From assembly GCA_021464245.1 (NCBI GenBank), contig JADCRB010000118.1, forward strand, positions 994,056 through 1,058,055: DNA of 64,000 bases, in the 5' to 3' direction. Within the stretch, counting starts at the first letter, position 1, and the number at the start of each line of letters is the position of its first letter. This document shows, in pieces, positions 56,901-64,000 of the stretch. A program made the translations under genes and the position numbers. The DNA comes from Carallia brachiata (taxonomy: Eukaryota; Streptophyta; Magnoliopsida; Malpighiales; Rhizophoraceae). The notes beneath the pieces are model-generated. The model saw nothing but the letters and a program-made list of their open reading frames with translations, searched no databases and was not told the origin of the DNA.

Positions 56901-59900
56901 GTTATTTTTTGTCACCACTTTTTTTTTTTTTTGGTTATTACACCAACAATCTTATCAAGTTGTGCTTCAATAAACAAAGGTTTAGTTGGGATTAAGTTGT
57001 TGCATATCTTCTTAGTGTCTAGAAAAATCAAACTTTAATTCTCTTACTTTTATTAAGGAATACCTTTAGGTTACTCCCTTGTTTCTAATTATTATTGGTT
57101 GTCTTTTGGAACCATGTTTTGTTGTCGAAGTATCCTTTTAGACCAAACTTCAAGGCACAAAAAACTCCATTGATTCTATAAGTTCCTTCAATGATATTTC
57201 TCTCAACACTAAATTTATAAGAAAATGTTGTTTGAGACAAGGACTGCTAGAATATGTTTACTATCGATTAAAGAACTGAAAAATTATTTTTATATCAACG
57301 TCGTCATTTAAGAACCTCAAACTCTTCACCTATCTCATTCATGTTATTAAACATAAAAACTAAAAACTTATTGGGCACATAATCAACAGTTCAAGTAATT
57401 TTAAAGCTTATTAGCATTTAAGATTGATACCTTTCATCTATTCTCTATTTGACGCAATATTGTTCAAATTCACCAATCTTACCGTATTTAATAAACTTGA
57501 CTAGTAATTTTGCTTTGCTGTCAAAGGGAGCACCATTACATAATTTTTTTAAGAACACTAAAATAGTAATACAATCTCATATAATAATATTTAATAATTT
57601 ATTTATTTTGTTATTATTTTGAATTCAATAATCTAATAACTTATGTTATTTTAAAACTTTTTAAAATTTTTTATATGAAATTCTCAAGTTTTTTTATACG
57701 ATAATATGGAACCCAATAATCATTATATAATTTTAAAATAGGTTATTCAATTTTACTATTAATACAATAACATCATCATTGCGAGATTTTTAGAAAAATT
57801 ATGTGAAATGACTCAAATTCCTAGATTTATGACGGATCACTTACTTTTTGCTTCCCTATTCACCCGCAAACAATGTTTTTAGTATGGCAATCGCGTTATT
57901 GTTCCTTTTTTTGTTCCCTCTATGTTATTGGGTTACTTGGATACGTTTTTTAAGTTGTTATATTAATTCAATTATTTATCCCTAATTTCTTTTTTCGGTT
58001 TTCAAATCTAACATAATTAATTTTAATTTTTTGACAGAGTAACTAATTTTAACTCTTAACTAAATTAATCTGCTAAATTTTTTGCATCTCCGTCAAATAT
58101 TTTTCTCTAATATGGTTTTTTTTTTTTTTTAGTTAGCAAAGACTGGAATTCTATGTGATTTTGATTTGTTCCTTCTTGCTTTTGGTCCTTTATTTGAAGC
58201 CATAGAACACAAATCTGAAAATTCGATACCCATGGAATAAAAATATAGATGAGAAACATAAAAGCTAGATTACAAAGATTGCAAATGTTAAAAAAAAATG
58301 CAACGACATCTTTTGTGCTCTTTAATTTGGCCTCATGTGATAAATATATTTTTTTAAAAGTGAATTAGTAGTTTCTGTTTGCGTCCCCAATCCGTCTCGT
58401 CTGTTTTTCTTTTCTTTTTTTTTTTTAAAGATGTTAAAAAATTATGAAATGAGAACATAATTATGAGACTCCATCAAGGACTAATTAAGTTAGGAGTATA
58501 ATAAATAGAAATATTCTTTCTTTTTCTGACTTTTCTTACACAAGAAAAAGTTTCTTTCAAAAATGAATTAGCCGCCCCACCAAGAATTCCTTATGCATGT
58601 TGTAAAAGCAATCATTTGAGTTATCTAGGGAAGGTCTTAAACATGGATAAAAATGGAAACATGAGATATCAGAATCTAAAGTGGACCCTATTTTGTTTGG
58701 TTGAATTTTAATTTATAGGTCTAATGGCATTGTCTTGTTCTCTACTCTACCCTACCAACTCCATCTTTCACTAACAATACAAAAATTTTAAAAAAAATTC
58801 ACGTATAATTTATTTTACGATATTTGACAATTTTTTTATTTTTTTCATAAATTTAATTTTTTAACAACTATATAATTTTGTAGTTTATTTTGAAACTACC
58901 TAAGTAAAATACAAAATATTTTTTTTAAAAAAAAATTTCATTTTTTCCTGGCTCCAACCTGCAACATGACTTATATTTTACTTTAACATAAAACTGATTT
59001 ATGAGAATGAACCTCTGTTCCTTCATCAAATAGGTGCCATCTAATTCAATTTTCATGGTATGGTTTTGTTATAGTTTGTGAACCAATACAATATGTTATA
59101 AATTGTGATCCTGCTGATTTGATTGTATCTGGTACGTATTCAAAGACAGTAGTGGTAAGAAAAACAATATGGATTTTTTATTTAATAATTTATGTATTTC
59201 CTGCAAACAAATTCTTAACAAGCACAGGGCAGGAGCTAGTTTTTTAAAAAAATAAAAATAAAAAAATTTATCGCAGATATATCGATTATCAAATTTATAC
59301 CAAAATCAGAGTAATCTCGTTTGTATGGGCATGAGGCTAGGTTAGAAAATAAAATTTAGTCGACAATTTAAATTAGTTGGTATGGCGAAGAAAGGTTGGG
59401 TGGCAAAGAATGTGGCAAATTTGACTTTACCTGGATAACATGATTTTATCTGTCTAAAATTTGATTTAACTTTTTCTTATTGATTGAAAATCACTATTTT
59501 TTTTTTGAGAAAAAAAAATCACTAATTAGTAACATTGAAACTTATCAAATCGAATGACTCAAAAATGATTAGCTCAAAACTCTAATAATTTGAAAATAAA
59601 CTTGAAAAATTTTAAATTTAATATATACAAAATACGATGAATTTGACATTCAAATGTATCTGAAATCTAAGTTTGAATAATCTGAGACCAAAAAGTTCAA
59701 CGTTTCCCATATTTAGCGAGAAACCAATACCGGATTCTTATGTCCATACCCCTTCTATGCCTTATGCATCCAAGAAAAAAATCAAAGAAGGTGATGAACA
59801 ATTAATTAGTATTCAGTCATATACTTTAATGGTCAATGAAGACACAATTAATCTATTAAAATAGATATTTAGAGACTGTAAGAAAGCTTAGCTTCCTCCT

Positions 59901-61140
59901 TGGGTACAAGATACTCGGATGTTGGAACTAATTATTCTTTTGAAAAATGTTTATTGTTTAATCACCGTTCGTTCGTTTAGGTGTTTTTTTTTTTTGAGTG
60001 AAAAAAAAATTAAGACAGTCATTAGATTTTTTGACTGAACCTTGGGGTCACAAGTTACTGTTCTTATTTAATTTTCTTCATAGATATAATTTACTCAGAA
60101 TACTATTAAATTTGAAACAGATTTCTAGCAAACCAATTACGGTGTTAACGTGTCTTAAATCTCATATGCTGAGTTCACACTAATCCCAAATTAATGAGAG
60201 AAATACGAGAGTGAGGATTCAAATTTGAGTCAATACTAAAGACAATATGCTAAATTACTACTAAACTATCACTTTTAATGATTCTGCATACATAGTAGTA
60301 AAGAATTTTATCTATATTAAAAATCATGGGTTTAAATCTCCCATTTAATAGAGCTAAATATATTCTTTTATGAATTTAACGTAGCATATTAATCCTTTTT
60401 TATAATAAATTTATAGAGTATCACACTAATTTTTTATTTTTCAAACAAAATAAGGAAAAAAAAAATTTAATCAATTAAATTCAAACGTAAAGATCACTGG
60501 CTGAAATTTATACTAGTAAATAACAAGTTGACATATTAAATGTGATAAACAAGCAAGTAATAATTTCTTTTACTTTTTTTTTTTTAAGTTTGGTACAAAC
60601 TTCAAATGTTCATACAGGCAATTAGGAATCTCTTGTGAAATGTGCCTTCTTGTTTAATTAATCAGGGGATTCCGAATCAGATGAACTTTTCACTTCAACT
60701 CCTCCGAAAGCAGCCAATCTTAGATTTCACATCCACATCCGCATCTACATCTACATCATCATGAGTCATGACAATGACCGTTAAGCCCTCTATCCTGAAG
60801 AATACTAACTGGCATAATTTTAAGAATTTCTCAGTGTTAAACACACGATCAGATCAATTTAATCACGTCAAATAATTCTTTTTTTTAAATTTAATTATCA
60901 AAAAATTTACATTATTTAAGAAAAAAATAAAATAAACACCTGATAATAATAAAAAATTAATATATAAAAATTTAAATTATTAAATTATAAATAATATTAA
61001 AATTTTAAAAATAAATAAATAAATTAATTATATATATCTTACGTATAATATTCTCGTGTAATACCAATATATTCCAAATTGGGCTATTAAAATTTTCCCA
61101 TCGATGTTTCTGTGGCTCATTCACAAGATGCAACCCCAGA
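53960..61140. other. Spacer between divergent VPS4 and GT29 genes
   Basis: About 7 kb of AT-rich DNA with no supported gene. It contains a repeat-like block at 54370-54530 related in wording to 47400-47480, the MITE at 55564-55946, and many poly(A/T) runs. Short open frames here have no recognisable domain and biased composition. Confidence 0.6.
55564..55946. mobile_element. MITE-like inverted repeat with internal short repeats
   Basis: The left arm ttaagtagttgctaagtaat pairs with the right arm, whose reverse complement is ttaagtgactattaagtaat, both continuing into a ttgtaata-like stretch; about 40 bp is paired. CTA flanks both sides. Inside, a degenerate unit (aattatacgacgt followed by gataggaaaa) recurs several times on one side and its complement on the other. 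No coding sequence. Superfamily not determined. Confidence 0.55.
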
Positions 61141-61197
61141 ACAACCCAAACATCAATCAAACACAACACAACACCAGACACACACGCACACTCACAC

Positions 61198-61222
61198 ACA
61201 CTCTCTCTCTCTCTCTCTCTCG
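61198..61222 (+). repeat. (CT)n pyrimidine patch upstream of the GT29 gene
   Basis: About ten CT units following a CA-rich stretch in the presumed promoter or 5' UTR of the GT29 gene, typical of plant core-promoter pyrimidine patches. Confidence 0.6.
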
Positions 61223-61748
61223 CTCTTAAAATGTTCTCTGTAATTGCTAACTCCCAACAACACCACAAGCAGCAGCACACCCTTCACTGCCTAGATCTTG
61301 GGTTTTCCATTCCTCCACAACTCTCTCTCAATCTTTAATTAAATCACAACCAACAACAATATAGAAATACCCAAAAACAAAATCTTGGCGTTTCTCACTC
61401 CTCCTCACTCACTTTTATTTCCCACTCTTCTACAAAAGCCATGAAATTCCCATTTCTCAACAGAACCCCATTCTCATGTTTCACTCTCATTTGCAATTCT
61501 TACTTCACTTTCTTGTAGCCCCACCATTCGACTCAACCCAAACTAACCTACCATCCTACATTTTTGGGGTTCTTGCAAGGTAAAGATGGTATCCTTTTAA
61601 ACAATGTGTGAAGTTTGTGAACAACATTGAAAGATGTTATCTTTGTCTGAAAATTAGTTTGAGTTATGTTTCATTATTGTCTTTCTGTTTCTGGTTTTCT
61701 GGGATTTCTGTTTTTGAACGCTTGGTTGAGATTTGCTGGAGTTTAAGG

Positions 61749-61799
61749 ATGGATCTGTCGGTGGATTCCTTAAGATCCGCGAAATCTCGTTATATTTAG
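61749..61799 (+). CDS. Candidate upstream ORF in the GT29 leader
   Basis: ATG to TAG, encoding MDLSVDSLRSAKSRYI, ending 42 bp before the main ATG at 61842. Its composition looks more codon-like than the T-rich sequence before it. The sequence between about 61580 and 61745 may be a 5' UTR intron (GTAAAG after TTGCAAG at about 61580). Whether it is translated is unknown. Confidence 0.3.
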   Translation: MDLSVDSLRSAKSRYI

Positions 61800-61841
61800 T
61801 GGCTTCCCATTAAGGAGGTCTGCTGGTTTTGTTAAGCGTCA

Positions 61842-63013
61842 ATGAAAAGGTCAGTCCCCACTGCTTAGCATTCTGCTGCTAATTGTGTTTGCTGTGACCC
61901 TCTGCTGCCGCCTGCTCGTCCACGGCCTGAACGGCGGCGGTTTCAACTCCAATGAGCTTAGAAGCAAGGGAATTGCCAACCCATCAGCCCCAGTTTTCAA
62001 TTCCACGCTGCTGAAGTATGCAGCTATTGATATAGGGGAGGCCAAAGCAAAGCAGGAAATCGAGCAGTTATTGGAGGGTAACTTTGCTAGTCAAGGGAGG
62101 CATAGAACTTTTGCTACTTGGAGAAGGTTCAATAACCATGATACAAGTGCAAGCTCGCGAAGGGGTATTCCTGTGTTGCTTAGATCGCCAGAATTCTATC
62201 GTTATTGGCTTGAATTCAGGAGGTTATTGCAGGAATGGGCTCGAAAACGGAGGTTTCAAGCTGATGTAATGAATGAGTTGATGCAGCTTGTGAAGATTCC
62301 TATTGATAGGCACAATGGGTTGGTGGCCTCCAACAGGAAGTATGGATCTTGTGCTGTGGTAGGCAATAGTGGCATTCTGCTTAAGAGAGAATATGGGAAG
62401 ATGATTGATGATCATGAGGTGGTAATCCGATTAAACAATGCGAGGACGGAGAGGTTTGAGCAAAATGTTGGGTCGAAGACTCATATTTCGTTTGTAAATA
62501 GCAATATATTGCATCTTTGTGCAAGGAGGAAAGGGTGCTCTTCACCCATATGGGCCTAATGTCCCCATGGTTATGTACATTTGCCAACCGCTGCACTTCA
62601 TGGACTACAGCACTTGCAATTCGTCTCAGAATGCTCCTTCGATCATCACTGATCCGCGCTTTGATGTGTTGTGCGCGAGAATCGTGAAGTACTACTCGCT
62701 AAACCGGTTTGTGAAGGAGACAGGGAAGTCGTTGGACGAATGGAGCCCTGCACATGATGGTTCTTTGTTCCATTACTCGTCTGGTTTTCAAGCTGTTATG
62801 CTGGCTGTTGGAATCTGTGAGAAGGTTAGCATATTTGGGTTTGGGAAATCAGATTTGGCTAAACACCATTATCACACAAATCAAAAGGCTGAGCTCAAGT
62901 TACACGATTATGAGGCAGAGTACGATTTTTATCATGATTTGGTGAACAATCCACTGGCAATACCATTTGTTTCACACAAGTTTAAGTTTCCTCTTGTGGT
63001 CATTTATCAATGA
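61842..63013 (+). pseudogene. SIA1: GT29 sialyltransferase-like protein (MGP2/SIA1-like) with two frame breaks
   Basis: Golgi type II glycosyltransferase-like gene, one coding exon. The ATG at 61842 opens MKRSVPTA and then meets TAG. The hydrophobic anchor ([15 protein letters not shown]) is one frame later and runs on to 62559. A second +1 shift near 62530 moves the rest into the third frame, ending at TGA 63011. Sialyl-motif signatures are visible: L motif [15 protein letters not shown] motif [18 protein letters not shown] motif [10 protein letters not shown]. Arabidopsis relatives (MGP2/SIA1 at At1g08660) are linked to pollen function, and true sialic-acid transfer in plants is doubtful. 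Each break equals two missing bases or one extra. Because all motifs are preserved, assembly error or a very young pseudogene are both possible. Confidence 0.75.
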
Positions 63014-64000
63014 ATTTTTGGATGATTGCATTTCTCATTTTGTGTGTAGAGATTGTTCAAAATGTTTGCCCTGAAACCTCTTATTGTTGTTGTAATGTTA
63101 GTCATCTCCCACTTTGACCCTGCGCTATCTAAGGTAGTTTGGGGTGATTCCAAGTGTAAAAGTTGAATTTATGAATATGATTTGAAGATCTGGATTTCAC
63201 ATTTGCTTTTATTGCCCTCCAGTATCCATGCATTGGATGCATTTAATGATAAAGTTCCAATCTTCTGTTATTAGAGCTCCTCATCAAACTTCTCTCAACA
63301 CTTATATTAAATCTTCTGGTTGAATTTGTAGGAGAGTTGAATTTTCATGTTTATTTTCATCGCATAAAATGTACACATTGAGCATCCAACTTAGCTGGAG
63401 TGATGGAAAGTGTGCACCTTTTACTGAGAATACCCCTCCCTCCCCTCTCCCCTCCCACTACCATCTCCATTATAGATCCAAAAACATAAAATGTGCACGT
63501 TTGAAAGGCACATTCATCTTTGTTTGCTGGTGCCAAAAAATAGCTGACAATGGAAAAATCAAATTCAAAAGCCACGAAGAAGTTGGCAAAAGCCCTGGTG
63601 TTCACTCCCCATTCTCGTCTATTAGGCCTCTCATACAATGATTTTGCACTTGGCTTCAGAATTGGTATATTGCTGCAAAATGCATGCTTTGCCACTCTTT
63701 TCCAGTTTTTTATTTTTAGAATATCTTTGTTTTCATAAGAACTTTTCTGTGTTGAACATCAACTATGCTTAGCCTACAAACTTCGTTGTATGTACGTCAT
63801 CATGGTTTAGCTACATCACAAAGGTTAGTGATAATGATTACACAACAAAATCCACCAACGTCCTCTTTCACAGGGTTTACAAGAAAGGGGAGGAAAAAAA
63901 AACTTTGGGGGATCCCAAATTTGTAAAATCTGTTCTCCTACCATCATTGCTCAAAAAGATGGAAAGGCCAAAATGAGCACAGAACCCCTTCCTTTGCCTT
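63014..64000. other. 3' flank of the GT29 gene and window end
   Basis: Probable 3' UTR for the first ~200 bp, then intergenic sequence. The last 150 bp are less AT-rich and could belong to a neighbouring gene beyond the window, but no domain is readable. Confidence 0.5.

Overview
The window is plant nuclear DNA, most likely from a eudicot and possibly a woody rosid. Genes have short exons with GT/AG introns. Intergenic DNA is very AT-rich and scattered with short inverted-repeat elements. The families seen are plant-specific or have plant-type architecture: a PPR-DYW editing factor, CYP94C, an F-box/DUF295 protein and a plant GT29 protein. The species cannot be fixed from the sequence alone.

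Layout. 1-7839 (+): last 16 exons of the DNA polymerase epsilon catalytic subunit; the 5' part lies outside the window. 11040-13069 (-): F-box/DUF295 gene in three exons, whose first intron looks like a spliced hAT-type MITE. 13070-19999: AT-rich spacer with a diverged ~0.24 kb duplicated segment and a MULE-like MITE. 20000-21520 (+): intact single-exon CYP94C-type P450 (jasmonoyl-isoleucine catabolism). 21521-32918: 11.4 kb spacer with no convincing gene. 32919-39204 (-): complete 10-exon HIRA histone chaperone. 43402-46041 (+): intronless PPR-DYW gene like Arabidopsis At2g27610. 48991-53789 (-): complete 8-exon VPS4/SKD1 ATPase of the ESCRT pathway. 53790-61700: gene-poor spacer. 61842-63013 (+): GT29 sialyltransferase-like gene with two reading-frame breaks. 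63014-64000: no gene recognised.

The genes do not form a pathway. They are ordinary, mostly single-copy nuclear genes for replication, chromatin assembly, hormone turnover, organelle RNA editing, endosomal sorting and Golgi glycosylation. Exon boundaries of POL2, HIRA and VPS4 were placed by hand: every junction has GT/AG and reading phase carries through to the stop codon. The lengths obtained (HIRA 1046 aa, VPS4 435 aa) agree with the families.

The most notable observation is in the F-box gene. A ~225 bp element with hAT-like ends is flanked by a duplicated CAGGTAGC, and this duplication supplies both splice sites. Removing element plus one repeat copy restores an uninterrupted frame, as expected for an intron born by DNA-transposon insertion.
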